Part shown: piece by piece, positions 55,195-63,984 of the stretch
How positions within the stretch are numbered: position 1 is the first letter of the stretch
Layout: the number at the start of each line of letters is the position of its first letter
Assembly (NCBI GenBank): GCA_947499555.1
Contig: CANMOU010000003.1
Location: 384,979 to 448,978 of the forward strand
Direction of reading: 5' to 3'
Length of the DNA: 64,000 nt
Source of the DNA: an uncultured Roseovarius sp.
GTDB taxonomy: Bacteria > Pseudomonadota > Alphaproteobacteria > Rhodobacterales > Rhodobacteraceae
Made by a program: the position numbers and the translations under genes
The notes under the pieces: model-generated
What the model was told of the DNA's origin: nothing
The model's input: the letters and a program-made list of their open reading frames with translations, nothing else
Database searches by the model: none

Positions 55195-56424
55195 ATGAGC
55201 GGTGCAGGCGGACGTCCCTATCTTGCCATCCCCGGCCCCTCGATCATGCCGGATCGGGTGCTGCAGGCCATGCACCGGCCGTCGCCGGACATCTATTCCG
55301 GGCCACTGATTGCGGCGATGCCGAAACTGATCGACGACCTGCGCGCGGTTGCCTGCACCAAGGGTGACGCCGCCATCTATATCGGCAATGGCCATGCAGG
55401 TTGGGAGGCGGGCTTGGCCAACACGCTCAAGGCCGGCGACAAGGTGCTTTTTCTGGCCACAGGCCGCTTTGCCTATTCCTGGATCGAAATGGCAGAGGCT
55501 TTGGGTCTTGATTGCGATGTGCTTGATTTCGGGAGGCAAGCCCCGGTTGACCCGGATCAGGTCGAACAAGCGTTGCGGGAGGATAAATCCCGTAAAGTCA
55601 AGGCGGTAATGGTCTGTCACGTGGATACCTCCACCTCCGTTCTAAATGACGTGGCCGCAGTGCGTGCGGCCCTTGATATGGTGGGTCATCCCGCCTTGCT
55701 CTTTGCCGATTGCATCGCGTCGCTGGCTTGCGACCGGTTTGAGATGGATGCCTGGGGCGTCGACGTCATGATAGCGGCAAGCCAGAAAGGATTGATGACA
55801 CCACCCGGTCTTGCCTTCGTCTTTTTCAATGAAAGGGCCAAGGCGGCGCGGGCTGGACTTGATCGTGTGAGCCGGTATTGGGATTGGGTGCCACGCACAG
55901 AGCCGGAGCTGTTCTATCAGTTTTTCATGGGGACGGCCCCCACCCATCACCTTTACGGCTTGCGTGAGGCGCTGGATATGCTTTCCGAGGAGAGCCTTGA
56001 GGCGGTTTGGCGCCGGCATGAACGACTGGCAAAGACAGTCTGGGCGGCGTGCAGCACTTGGGCGCAGGTCGGGCCATTACGGCTTAACATCGCGGCCCCC
56101 GCGCATCGCAGCCGTGCGGTCACTGCGCTGTCGCTTGAGGACGGCAGCGGCACTCGGCTCCGCCACTGGCTTGAGGCGGAGATGGGGCTGACGCTTGGCA
56201 TTGGTCTTGGCATGGAAACACCCAAGGACCCGAGGTCGGACCGGGCGTTTAGGATCGGTCATATGGGGCATCTGAACGCTCAGGCGATACTGGGCGTACT
56301 TGCGGCGATGGATGCGGGTCTGAAGGCCCTTGGCATCGCGCACGGAGACGGGGCCATCGAGGTGGCCACACGTGAATTGGCCAAGAGCGAAAAGGTCAGG
56401 CCCGGCGCACGAGCAGCCGAGTGA
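55195..56424 (+). CDS. Class V PLP aminotransferase (serine-glyoxylate/alanine-glyoxylate type)
   Basis: AAAGGAG lies before the ATG. The 409-residue protein has the fold-type I class V features: YLAIPGPSIMPDRVLQAMHR, GNGHAGWEAGLANTL, FADCIASLACD and Lys198 in AASQKGLMTPPG, the predicted PLP lysine. The C-terminal GHMGHLNAQ is characteristic. Serine-glyoxylate aminotransferase of the serine cycle and alanine-glyoxylate aminotransferase are the closest roles. The gene may connect to the glyoxylate reductase-like gene elsewhere in the window, which is inference only. Confidence 0.9.
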   Translation: MSGAGGRPYLAIPGPSIMPDRVLQAMHRPSPDIYSGPLIAAMPKLIDDLRAVACTKGDAAIYIGNGHAGWEAGLANTLKAGDKVLFLATGRFAYSWIEMAEALGLDCDVLDFGRQAPVDPDQVEQALREDKSRKVKAVMVCHVDTSTSVLNDVAAVRAALDMVGHPALLFADCIASLACDRFEMDAWGVDVMIAASQKGLMTPPGLAFVFFNERAKAARAGLDRVSRYWDWVPRTEPELFYQFFMGTAPTHHLYGLREALDMLSEESLEAVWRRHERLAKTVWAACSTWAQVGPLRLNIAAPAHRSRAVTALSLEDGSGTRLRHWLEAEMGLTLGIGLGMETPKDPRSDRAFRIGHMGHLNAQAILGVLAAMDAGLKALGIAHGDGAIEVATRELAKSEKVRPGARAAE

Positions 56425-56575
56425 TCAACCAGTTGATCGCCCAGCCGGTGGCAAGCACAATGTGAAAGCCGAACACGGCCCACAAAACCATGAAAATCCA
56501 AACCAAATTGACGCATCCCATGATCAGGGCGGCGTTGGTGTAATTCGGTGCTTCGGTTACGTTGTTATCCCGCAT
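56396..56575 (-). CDS. Small hydrophobic membrane protein, 59 aa
   Basis: Reading from the ATG at 56575 gives a short polar N-terminus (MRDNNVTEAPNYTN), one or two hydrophobic helices (NLVWIFMVLWAVFGFHIVLA, then TGWAINWLI), and a basic tail LLVRRA ending at a TGA. The 3' end overlaps the 3' end of the convergent aminotransferase by 29 bases. Its single clean frame, membrane-protein composition and inside-positive tail support it being real. It lies directly downstream of the hisC-like gene's stop on the opposite side. No function known. Confidence 0.65.
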   Translation of the reverse strand: MRDNNVTEAPNYTNAALIMGCVNLVWIFMVLWAVFGFHIVLATGWAINWLITRLLVRRA

Positions 56576-56656
56576 GATTCAAGCTTATCGCAGCTTTTGC
56601 AAATTACAGTTAAAATCTCCACCTTCGGCGTATTTTCACCTGTTTATGACAGCGTG

Positions 56657-57781
56657 TTATCTCCGGGCGGCGGCAAAGGCCTTGGGAAAGGCGTCTGCCA
56701 GCAGGTTCATATCGCCTTCCGGGCCGCAGCTAATGCGAATGCATCTATCTTGCGGCGCGACAAATGGCATGCGCACAAACACCCCCTGTGCCACCAATTC
56801 GGCCAGCACGCGGCGGGCGAAATCACCATCCTTGCCGCAATCGACGGTGACGAAATTCGTGGCCGAGGGCAGGGCATTGAGCCCTTCGCGCGCGGCCAGC
56901 GCCGTGATCCGGTCGCGTGAGGCCGCGACCCAGGCGCAGGTCTGCTCCAACCAGTCCGCGTCCTGCAAGGCTGTCAGTGCTCCGATCTGTGCCACCCTGT
57001 TCATGCCGAAATGGTTACGGATCTTGTCGAAGCTCTGGATGAGCGATGCAGCCCCCATCGCATACCCAACCCGCGCCCCGGCCATGCCGTACGCCTTGGA
57101 AAAGGTCCGCATGCGGATCAGTCGCGGATCATCAATCGCAATCTCGGACGCCGTTCCCTTTGGCGCAAGCTCCACATAGGCCTCGTCCAGAACCAAAAGG
57201 CATCCCTCGGGCAGGTTGTCTAGCGCTCGGGTCAGCGTGCTGCCCTCATGCCATGTGCCCATCGGGTTATCCGGGTTGGCGAGGTAGACAAGCTTTGCCC
57301 CAACTTCTTTTGCTTTGGTAAACAAGGCGGCCGGGTCTTCGTGATCATCGGCATAGGGCACTTTGTGCAACTCGCCGCCAAAGCCCGCCACATGGTAGTT
57401 GAAGGTCGGATAGGCCCCGTCCGAAGTCACAACCGTGTCGCCGGGACCAATCAGCAGGCGCACAAGATAGCCCAAAAGCCCGTCAATGCCTTCCCCCACA
57501 ACGATATTTTCTATTCCGATCCCATGATGTACCGCCAACGCCGCGCGCAGGTCATGGCTTGTGGGATCGCCATACATCCAGATCTCGCCACTCGCGGCCT
57601 GCATCGCCGCGATGGCCTTGGGGGAGGGGCCGAAGGTGTTTTCATTCGCCCCCAGCCGCGCGGCGAAGGGCGCGCCGCGGGTGCGTTCCTGCTCTTCGGG
57701 GCCGACAAAAGGTACTGTCGCGGGCAGGGATTGAACCAGTTTCGTATATCGAGGGCCAGCCATAACCGCAGATAACGACAT
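56657..57781 (-). CDS. PLP-dependent aminotransferase, histidinol-phosphate aminotransferase family
   Basis: The 374-residue protein is class I/II fold type I. ARLGANENTFGPSPKA opens the domain; VLDEAYVELA and the PLP lysine Lys229 in TFSKAYGMAGARVGYA follow. In this family HisC itself and aromatic/phenylalanine aminotransferases are hard to separate by motif. The genuine his genes lie 20 kb away, so this copy could be HisC or an aromatic paralogue. The ATG at 57781 is used; one at 57763 is also possible. Confidence 0.85.
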   Translation of the reverse strand: MSLSAVMAGPRYTKLVQSLPATVPFVGPEEQERTRGAPFAARLGANENTFGPSPKAIAAMQAASGEIWMYGDPTSHDLRAALAVHHGIGIENIVVGEGIDGLLGYLVRLLIGPGDTVVTSDGAYPTFNYHVAGFGGELHKVPYADDHEDPAALFTKAKEVGAKLVYLANPDNPMGTWHEGSTLTRALDNLPEGCLLVLDEAYVELAPKGTASEIAIDDPRLIRMRTFSKAYGMAGARVGYAMGAASLIQSFDKIRNHFGMNRVAQIGALTALQDADWLEQTCAWVAASRDRITALAAREGLNALPSATNFVTVDCGKDGDFARRVLAELVAQGVFVRMPFVAPQDRCIRISCGPEGDMNLLADAFPKAFAAARR

Positions 57782-57862
57782 CGCCGGGCGCGGGACAAGC
57801 CCTTGAAAAGCGGGGCGTTGCCATTAAATGAGAATCGTTCTCAAGTACTGGAGGGCCGCTTT

Positions 57863-58027
57863 ATGCCCAATCTCACCCGCCGCAGCTTTATCGCCGCAAC
57901 AATCGCCGCCGGGGGCGTGCGCGCCGTGCCCATGGTGGCCACCCGCACCGGGGGCCGGCGCATTCTGACGCTGATTTATGACAAAAGCCTCGGCATGATG
58001 CGCGCCATTGAGAAAGTCGTGCCCTGA
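57863..58027 (+). CDS. Tiny protein with twin-arginine signal-like N-terminus, 54 aa
   Basis: A GGAGGGC site lies before the ATG. The sequence starts MPNLTRRSFIAATIAAGGV: an RRSFI core and hydrophobic stretch as in Tat signal peptides. The remaining 30 residues end in YDKSLGMMRAIEKVVP. Too short to be an enzyme; it may be a small Tat-targeted or membrane peptide. It is followed by the crotonase gene after 60 bases. Confidence 0.65.
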   Translation: MPNLTRRSFIAATIAAGGVRAVPMVATRTGGRRILTLIYDKSLGMMRAIEKVVP

Positions 58028-58087
58028 CGTCCTGCTGGCCTTGAGCCGCATCTTGCGCTTTCATGGGGCCAACCGAAGGAGGATCCC

Positions 58088-58876
58088 ATGGCGCGTGTTT
58101 CCGTTGACATCCAGGATAATATCGCCCGGGTCACACTGACCCGGCCCGAAAAACGCAACGCGCTTGATCTTTCCATGATCGAGGCAATTGTCGAGGCAGG
58201 ACAAGGGCTTATGGGACGTGACGATGTCCGTGCCGTAGTCCTTTTGGGTGAGGGGCAGGCGTTCTGCGCCGGGCTTGATGTGGCCAGTTTCGCCCAGATA
58301 GCGGCAGGCGATCCCGAAGCGCTTGTGATGCCGCGCACGCATGAGGACGGCAACCTTTTTCAGGAGGTTGCAATGATCTGGCGGAAGGTCCCGGTTCCGG
58401 TCATCGCGGCGCTGCACGGCGTGTGCTATGGCGGCGGCTTTCAACTGGCGCTTGGGGCGGATATTCGTGTGGCTTCTCAAGATCTTAAGCTGGCTATCAT
58501 GGAGATGAAATGGGGGCTGATCCCGGATATGGGCGGCATGGTTTTGCTGCCGCATCTGGCGCGGTCCGATGTGATCCGCCAAATGACCTACACCGCCGCG
58601 CCGATTGACGCGACGCAAGCAGGCCAGTGGGGGATTGTGACGGAAATCGCTGAAGATGCTCAGGCCCGCGCTTTGGAATTAGCCGCTGAAATTGCAGGGA
58701 AATCCCCGTCTGCCATTCGCGCGGCCAAGCGGTTGATTGGCTATGCCGAAAGCGGGGCAAGCGCCAAGGATGTGCTCTTGGCCGAAAGCCGGGAGCAAAC
58801 CGATCTGATCGGCAAACCGCACCAGATGGAGGTGATCGCCGCCAATATGGCCAGGCGCCCGCCGAAGTTTAAATGA
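58088..58876 (+). CDS. Crotonase-family enzyme (enoyl-CoA hydratase/isomerase)
   Basis: GGAGG lies before the ATG. The 262-residue protein has the crotonase oxyanion-hole segments (EGQAFCAGLDVASFAQ and CYGGGFQLALGADIRVA) and the catalytic region MEMKWGLIPDMGGMVLLP. Glu/Asp placement at the second site fits hydratase or isomerase activity on an acyl-CoA, but the particular substrate cannot be read. No other fatty-acid gene is next to it. Confidence 0.9.
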   Translation: MARVSVDIQDNIARVTLTRPEKRNALDLSMIEAIVEAGQGLMGRDDVRAVVLLGEGQAFCAGLDVASFAQIAAGDPEALVMPRTHEDGNLFQEVAMIWRKVPVPVIAALHGVCYGGGFQLALGADIRVASQDLKLAIMEMKWGLIPDMGGMVLLPHLARSDVIRQMTYTAAPIDATQAGQWGIVTEIAEDAQARALELAAEIAGKSPSAIRAAKRLIGYAESGASAKDVLLAESREQTDLIGKPHQMEVIAANMARRPPKFK

Positions 58877-58890
58877 GGGCAAAAATCAAC

Positions 58891-58930
58891 GTCGGTATCG
58901 TGTCGGTATTACGTCGGTATCACGTCAGTG
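58891..58930. repeat. Tandem 11-bp repeat, about 3.6 copies
   Basis: Units GTCGGTATCGT, GTCGGTATTAC, GTCGGTATCAC and partial GTCAGTG follow one another without spacers between the crotonase stop and the valS stop. Eleven bases is about one helical turn. Confidence 0.8.
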
Positions 58931-59020
58931 CGATTGACCGATGCCCAGACAGACAAACGCCGCCCTCCTGGCTGGGCGCGGCGCTGTTTTTGAATATTTT
59001 TCGAACAGTGAAAGCGAGGG

Positions 59021-62000
59021 TCAGCCGAGTTCGTTGAGCCGGTCGAGCGCGGCCTGCAGCTTGGCTTCCTCGTCTTCCTTGATGGCGAGGTTTTCGCGCG
59101 CTTCCTCCACCACCTCTTCGGGGGCGCTTGCGACGAATTTGGGGTTGTTGAGCCGCCCACGAAGGCCGCCCAACTCTTTGCCGAGCTTGCCCAGCGTCTT
59201 TTCCAGTCGCGCCTTTTCCTCGCCCACGTCAATCACATCGGCCAGCGGCAGGCCAAAGCTTGCCCCCTCGGCGGCAATGGTGATGCAGCCCTTGGGGAAG
59301 GCATCGACCTCGGTCAGCCCCTCAATGCGCGCCAGACGCCGGATCATCACCTCGTTGTTGGTCCAGGCCGCGCGGGCGGCATCAGACATGTCCGAAACGA
59401 CCAATGGCGTTCTAAGGCCAACTGGCACATGCACCTGCGCGCGGGCCGAGCGGACGTTTTCAATGAGTGCAATCGCCCAGGTCATCTCGGCATCCGCCGC
59501 CGGATCAATCAGCTCTTCGCCATAAGTCGGCCAATCGGCATGGATCAACATTTTCTCGCGTTTTCCGAGGGTTCCCCAGAGTTCTTCCGTCACGAAAGGC
59601 ATGATCGGGTGCAGCAGGATCAGGCATTGGTCAATGACCCAGGCCATGGTTTCCTGCGTCTCGGCCTTGGTCGCCGCATCGCCATCCATAAGCAGGGGTT
59701 TGGAAAACTCTACATACCAATCGCAGACTTTGCCCCAGACAAAGCCATAGAGCGCGTTGGCAGCGTCATTGAAGCGGTATTGCGAGAGCGCAGAATCGAC
59801 GACGCCGCGAATTTTGGCAGTTTCGCCGAGAATCCAACGGTTTACCGTGGCTTTTGGCTGTGGGATTGCGCCGGTGCTGCCAACCGCCTCATTCATTTCG
59901 GCGAAACGGGCGGCGTTCCAGAGCTTGGTGCCGAAATTTCTATATCCTGCAATGCGTTGCGTGCTGAGCTTCAGGTCCCGTCCCATGGCGGCCATGGCGG
60001 TGAGCGTGAAGCGCACGGCGTCGGCGCCGTATTCATCAATCAGCTCCAGCGGGTCGAGCACATTGCCCAGGGATTTGGACATCTTCTTGCCCTTCTCATC
60101 GCGGACGAGGGCGTGGACATAGACATCCTTGAACGGCTTCTCGCCCACCACGGCGTATTGCATCATCATCATCCGGGCGACCCAAAAGAAGATGATGTCA
60201 AAGCCGGTGACGAGGACGGAAGTGGGGAAGTATTTCTTCAGCTCATCGGTATCTTCCGGCCAGCCGAGCGTGCCGATGGGCCAGAGGCCGGAGGAGAACC
60301 AGGTGTCGAGGACGTCTGGGTCGCGCCGAAGGTGAAACGTAATCCGATTGAACAAGGAGAACGTGCCACCAGTTTGGTTTGCATATTTCTCTTTAAATGC
60401 TTCAAGGGACCAATCTGCGATCTCGGTGAATTCTTCAACTTCGAGTGCCCCGTTTTCGATATAGTACTTCCTTGCGAGTTTGGAGGCTTCTTGAAACGAA
60501 GCAGCGCAAAATGCGATAGGGGAATCCTCGTTGAAAGTTAGAACATCTATTTCGCCCTCTCTTTTTTTCCCAACGGTTGGCCCATACCAAACCGGGATCT
60601 GATGTCCCCACCAGAGCTGGCGGGAGATGCACCAGGGCTCGATATTTTCCAGCCAGTTGAAATAGACCTTGCGGTCTTGCTCTGGCATGATGTTGACCTC
60701 GCCGGATTTCACCGCCTCGATCGCGGGGCCGACGATTTTGTCTGTGTCCACAAACCATTGGTCGGTCAGCATCGGCTCAATGACGACCTTCGAGCGGTCG
60801 CCGAAGGGTTGCATGATGGGTTTTGCTTCGACCATCGGGATGGTGGGGTGCAACCCCACCCTACCTTCGGCGTCGGCGTTTTCCCATTCGGGGTTGGCGG
60901 TCATGACGGCGAGACCTTCGCTGGTGATCTGGTCGACCACCAACTTGCGGGCCTCGAACCGGTCGAGGCCGCGCAGGTCGTCGGGGACAAGGTTGATCGT
61001 GTCGGCCTCGGCCTCGGTCAATTCGCGCTCGCCCTTTGCCACGGCCATGGCGATCTCTGCCGCCTCGGCATAGGGCGCACCATCGGCGCGCATGGCACCT
61101 TTGGTATCCATCAGGCGGTACATGGGGATGCCGCCGCGCTTGGCGACTTCATAGTCGTTGAAGTCATGCGCGCCGGTGATCTTCACCGCGCCTGAGCCGA
61201 AATTGGGATCTGGATAGTCATCAGTGATAATGGGAATCAGGCGGCGATGCTCCTTAGGCCCAACCGGGATTTCGCAGAGTTTCCCGACAATTGGCGCGTA
61301 ACGCTCATCCGTTGGGTGAACCGCGACAGCCCCGTCGCCCAGCATGGTTTCAGGCCGTGTGGTGGCGATGGAGATATAGTCGCGCTCTTCTTCCAGCGTG
61401 ACGTTTCCGTCCTCATCCTTCTCTACATAGGTATAGGTGGCACCCCCCGCGAGCGGGTATTTGAAGTGCCACATGTGGCCCGCCACCTCGATATTCTCGA
61501 CCTCAAGATCGGAAATCGCGGTTTCAAAATGCGGGTCCCAGTTCACCAGCCGCTTGCCGCGATAAATCAGCCCCTTGTTGTACATATCAACAAAGACCTT
61601 GATCACCGCGTCGTGGAAATTGCCGTCCTCGCCTTCGGGGGCCGAGGGGGCGCCAGACATGGTGAAGGCCTCTCGCGACCAGTCGCAGGAGGCGCCGAGG
61701 CGCTTCAATTGCCCGATGATCGTGCCGCGGGATTTGATTTTTTGCTGCCAGACGCGTTTTTCAAACGCCTCGCGACCCATTTCCGTGCGCGAAGGTTCCT
61801 GATTTTCGGCCATGTCGCGCTCGGTCACCATCTGCGTGGCGATGCCTGCGTGGTCCGTGCCGGGCTGCCAGAGCGTGTCGTGCCCGCGCATCCGGTGCCA
61901 GCGAATGAGGATATCCTGCAGCGTGTTGTTGAAGGCGTGACCCATGTGAAGCGAGCCCGTCACGTTGGGCGGCGGGATCATGATCGAAAACGTCTCGGCA

Positions 62001-62104
62001 CCGGGCTTGGCATTGGCCCCGGCCTTGAACGCGCCACTGTCTTCCCAGGCCTTCGACAGGCGCGGTTCGGCCTCAGCGGCGTTGAATGTCTTCTCCATGC
62101 CCAT
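59021..62104 (-). CDS. valS: Valyl-tRNA synthetase
   Basis: The 1027-residue class I synthetase has the HIGH-type motif HMGH (residues 53-56, in [11 protein letters not shown]) and KMSKS at 674-678, with the editing (CP1) domain between and an anticodon-binding plus coiled-coil C-terminus ([19 protein letters not shown]). The ATG at 62098 is an alternative start. The stretch coding for residues about 505-590 is markedly more AT-rich than the rest. valS lies 9.4 kb from the pcm-tolC-PopZ-like block and on the other strand, though in some relatives they are adjacent. Confidence 0.97.
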   Translation of the reverse strand: MGMEKTFNAAEAEPRLSKAWEDSGAFKAGANAKPGAETFSIMIPPPNVTGSLHMGHAFNNTLQDILIRWHRMRGHDTLWQPGTDHAGIATQMVTERDMAENQEPSRTEMGREAFEKRVWQQKIKSRGTIIGQLKRLGASCDWSREAFTMSGAPSAPEGEDGNFHDAVIKVFVDMYNKGLIYRGKRLVNWDPHFETAISDLEVENIEVAGHMWHFKYPLAGGATYTYVEKDEDGNVTLEEERDYISIATTRPETMLGDGAVAVHPTDERYAPIVGKLCEIPVGPKEHRRLIPIITDDYPDPNFGSGAVKITGAHDFNDYEVAKRGGIPMYRLMDTKGAMRADGAPYAEAAEIAMAVAKGERELTEAEADTINLVPDDLRGLDRFEARKLVVDQITSEGLAVMTANPEWENADAEGRVGLHPTIPMVEAKPIMQPFGDRSKVVIEPMLTDQWFVDTDKIVGPAIEAVKSGEVNIMPEQDRKVYFNWLENIEPWCISRQLWWGHQIPVWYGPTVGKKREGEIDVLTFNEDSPIAFCAASFQEASKLARKYYIENGALEVEEFTEIADWSLEAFKEKYANQTGGTFSLFNRITFHLRRDPDVLDTWFSSGLWPIGTLGWPEDTDELKKYFPTSVLVTGFDIIFFWVARMMMMQYAVVGEKPFKDVYVHALVRDEKGKKMSKSLGNVLDPLELIDEYGADAVRFTLTAMAAMGRDLKLSTQRIAGYRNFGTKLWNAARFAEMNEAVGSTGAIPQPKATVNRWILGETAKIRGVVDSALSQYRFNDAANALYGFVWGKVCDWYVEFSKPLLMDGDAATKAETQETMAWVIDQCLILLHPIMPFVTEELWGTLGKREKMLIHADWPTYGEELIDPAADAEMTWAIALIENVRSARAQVHVPVGLRTPLVVSDMSDAARAAWTNNEVMIRRLARIEGLTEVDAFPKGCITIAAEGASFGLPLADVIDVGEEKARLEKTLGKLGKELGGLRGRLNNPKFVASAPEEVVEEARENLAIKEDEEAKLQAALDRLNELG

Positions 62105-62180
62105 GGCGGGTGCCTCATTCTGGTCTTTTGTGGTGACGCTCGAATACCCAAATGGCCGGGCAAGGGGAAGAGGCAGGACA

Positions 62181-62205
62181 TGGGTATTTGGAACAAGAAA
62201 GAAGC
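62181..62205 (+). repeat. Dispersed short repeat, copy 2
   Basis: This copy begins TGGGTATTTG and continues GAACAAGAAAGAAGC, differing from the copy at 37611 by one base in its length. A truncated inverted half (AATACCCA at 62143-62150) lies just upstream, so the two TGGGTATT arms could pair. Confidence 0.65.
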
Positions 62206-62334
62206 CACAAAGACTTTCTTTACCATGATCGGGCTATCCAGAGGCCGCGGTACAGGCTGGGGAGCCGATGACCGCACAAGGAAGAAGCCGCCCCGCCTTT
62301 GCCTGATACGGCAGAGGTTGGGGCGCTTCGATCT

Positions 62335-62360
62335 GGCTTCTTTCTTGTCTTAAATACCCA
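62335..62360 (-). repeat. Dispersed short repeat, copy 3 (inverted)
   Basis: On the minus strand it reads TGGGTATTTAAGAC then AAGAAAGAAGCC, the same element as copies 1 and 2 with a two- or three-base change in the middle. The 62105-62366 gap between valS and the HD gene otherwise shows no gene. Confidence 0.6.
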
Positions 62361-62366
62361 ATTGCC

Positions 62367-62987
62367 TCAGTGGCGCTCTGCGGCACGTTCGGCATTTACC
62401 AGAGGCTCACGTGCCCCTGGCCGGATCACCTCTGCGCTGTAGGGCGTGCGGGCGAACACCTCTTCGACCATAGGTGCAAAGAATTCCAGCGGCAGGTCAT
62501 CATAGTCGGGGTCAAAGCTGGCCTGATCCCAGCGTTCGCAGAACGCGGCGCAATCGTCGAAATAGGCATGGCCTGCGTGGCGGTCGCGTTTGTTTTGATC
62601 GAAACCATCAAGGTGATGGCCGTAATAGAGCATCTGAAAATCGCCATGAGTGGCCACGCACCAAGTCACCTGCTCACGCACGAAGGGCTTGAGAATCGCG
62701 GCGGCGTATTCATCGTGATTGTAAGGCGCGTAGATGTCGCCGATATCATGCAGAAGTGCTGCCACAACCCAGTCGATATCCGCCCCGTCCCGCCAGGCGC
62801 GGGTGGCCGATTGCACCGAATGGCCCAGACGCGTCACCTGGTAGCCTGAGAGGCTTTCGTCGAGTTCCACCATGGCCTTCATCAGGCGGCGCGCGGTGTG
62901 TTTGGTGTGATCAATTTCATGGGCCGTGAGGAACTCATAGTCCTCTTTTGAGCCGTCTTTCATCTGCGTGAAGCTGACCTTGTCCAT
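62367..62987 (-). CDS. HD-domain oxygenase-like protein (PhnZ/TmpB-like)
   Basis: ATG at 62987 follows AAAGGACC, 13 bases after the dioxygenase stop. The 206-residue protein has the HD metal set of mixed-valence diiron oxygenases: His56 (in RLGHSVQSA), His80-Asp81 (ALLHDIGDIY), His91 and His114 (ATHGDF), with Asp161 as likely final ligand. PhnZ and TmpB cleave the C-P bond of hydroxylated aminoethylphosphonates. In PhnZ a Glu seven residues before the first His binds the amine, as I recall it. Here that position is Tyr49, which suggests a methylated amine or another substrate. Confidence 0.82.
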   Translation of the reverse strand: MDKVSFTQMKDGSKEDYEFLTAHEIDHTKHTARRLMKAMVELDESLSGYQVTRLGHSVQSATRAWRDGADIDWVVAALLHDIGDIYAPYNHDEYAAAILKPFVREQVTWCVATHGDFQMLYYGHHLDGFDQNKRDRHAGHAYFDDCAAFCERWDQASFDPDYDDLPLEFFAPMVEEVFARTPYSAEVIRPGAREPLVNAERAAERH

Positions 62988-63000
62988 TGCCTTTGGTCCT

Positions 63001-63882
63001 TTATCCGTAGAAGCCCTTGCTGTCTGATTTTGCCCCATCCATCAGAGCAGCGGCCTGGGCGGTGCGGATTTCATCGTAAAGCGCGAGGCTTTCGGGTGTA
63101 AAGGGTGCGCGGGGCGGCGTGAAATTGATGAAATTCCCGGTCCGGTCCGCGCCACGTGCAAGGATGGCGTAATCCTTGGTTGCGACCTGCTGGGCAATCT
63201 GCGGCGTACAGTAACGGATGGCCACGGCAATACGCCGGTCATCGGAAATATTCGGCCCAGAGCCATGGATCATCAGCCCGTGATGCAGCGACATCTGCCC
63301 GGGCTGAAGCTCTGCCGCGACCTTGTCTTCCGGGGCCACATCGACGCGGATTTCCTGACCACGAGACAGAAGGTTGTTTTCATCATGGGTATCTTCATGC
63401 GGCAGGATCGGGTTCTTGTGGCTGCCGGTGACGAAATCCATGCAACCCGATGCGCGCGTGGCTGGGCTGAGTGCGATCCAGGCTGTGCAAAGCTGATCCA
63501 CCGCGCCGAACCCCCAATAGGTCAGGTCCTGATGCATGGACACAATTGCCTTGGTCCCGGGTTCCTTGATGAAGAACTCCACGCTCCAGATCAGGATATC
63601 AGGGCCAAGCAGGCCTTCAATCACGTCAAGAACCCGGTCATCTGCGGCGATGCGATGCGCCATGGGGATCACGCAATGGGAATTGATGCGTTTGTATGTG
63701 TTGAGCGGCAGGGGCAGGCCGTTGTCCAGCCACTCGGCCTCCAGTGCTTCCAGCTCTGCACGCAGATGGGTGGCCTCGGCAGCGTCCAGAACCGGGATCG
63801 GGCAGAGATAACCGTCGCGCCAATACTGGTCGATCTGCGCCTGATCCAGGCGGCCATTTTGCAACAGTGTCATGTCAAGCAT
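63001..63882 (-). CDS. Phytanoyl-CoA dioxygenase-family hydroxylase (PhnY/TmpA-like)
   Basis: AGGAGGAG precedes the ATG. The 293-residue Fe(II)/2-oxoglutarate enzyme has the facial triad His117-x-Asp119 (in MHQDLTYWG) and His206 (in LMIHGSGPN), with the 2-oxoglutarate-binding Arg region DDRRIAVAIRY. The gene is directly upstream of an HD-domain gene, the same order as phosphonate hydroxylase plus HD cleavage enzyme pairs. It probably hydroxylates an organophosphonate carbon next to phosphorus. Family membership is strong; substrate is inferred from the pair. Confidence 0.85.
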   Translation of the reverse strand: MLDMTLLQNGRLDQAQIDQYWRDGYLCPIPVLDAAEATHLRAELEALEAEWLDNGLPLPLNTYKRINSHCVIPMAHRIAADDRVLDVIEGLLGPDILIWSVEFFIKEPGTKAIVSMHQDLTYWGFGAVDQLCTAWIALSPATRASGCMDFVTGSHKNPILPHEDTHDENNLLSRGQEIRVDVAPEDKVAAELQPGQMSLHHGLMIHGSGPNISDDRRIAVAIRYCTPQIAQQVATKDYAILARGADRTGNFINFTPPRAPFTPESLALYDEIRTAQAAALMDGAKSDSKGFYG

Positions 63883-63984
63883 GGCGGGGCTCCTCCTCGC
63901 GTCGCAGAAAGCGTAGCTTCAATTGGCGTGATTTCAGAACGGTGATGCTGGACGCTGAGGCTAAGTTCAGCTTAGTCTGGTGTC

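Noticed and set aside
59429-60541. 370-codon open frame opposite valS
   Set aside because: Fully inside valS on the other strand; no motif and no ribosome site.
61247-62353. 368-codon open frame opposite the start of valS
   Set aside because: Antisense to valS and extends through the repeat region; no protein signature.
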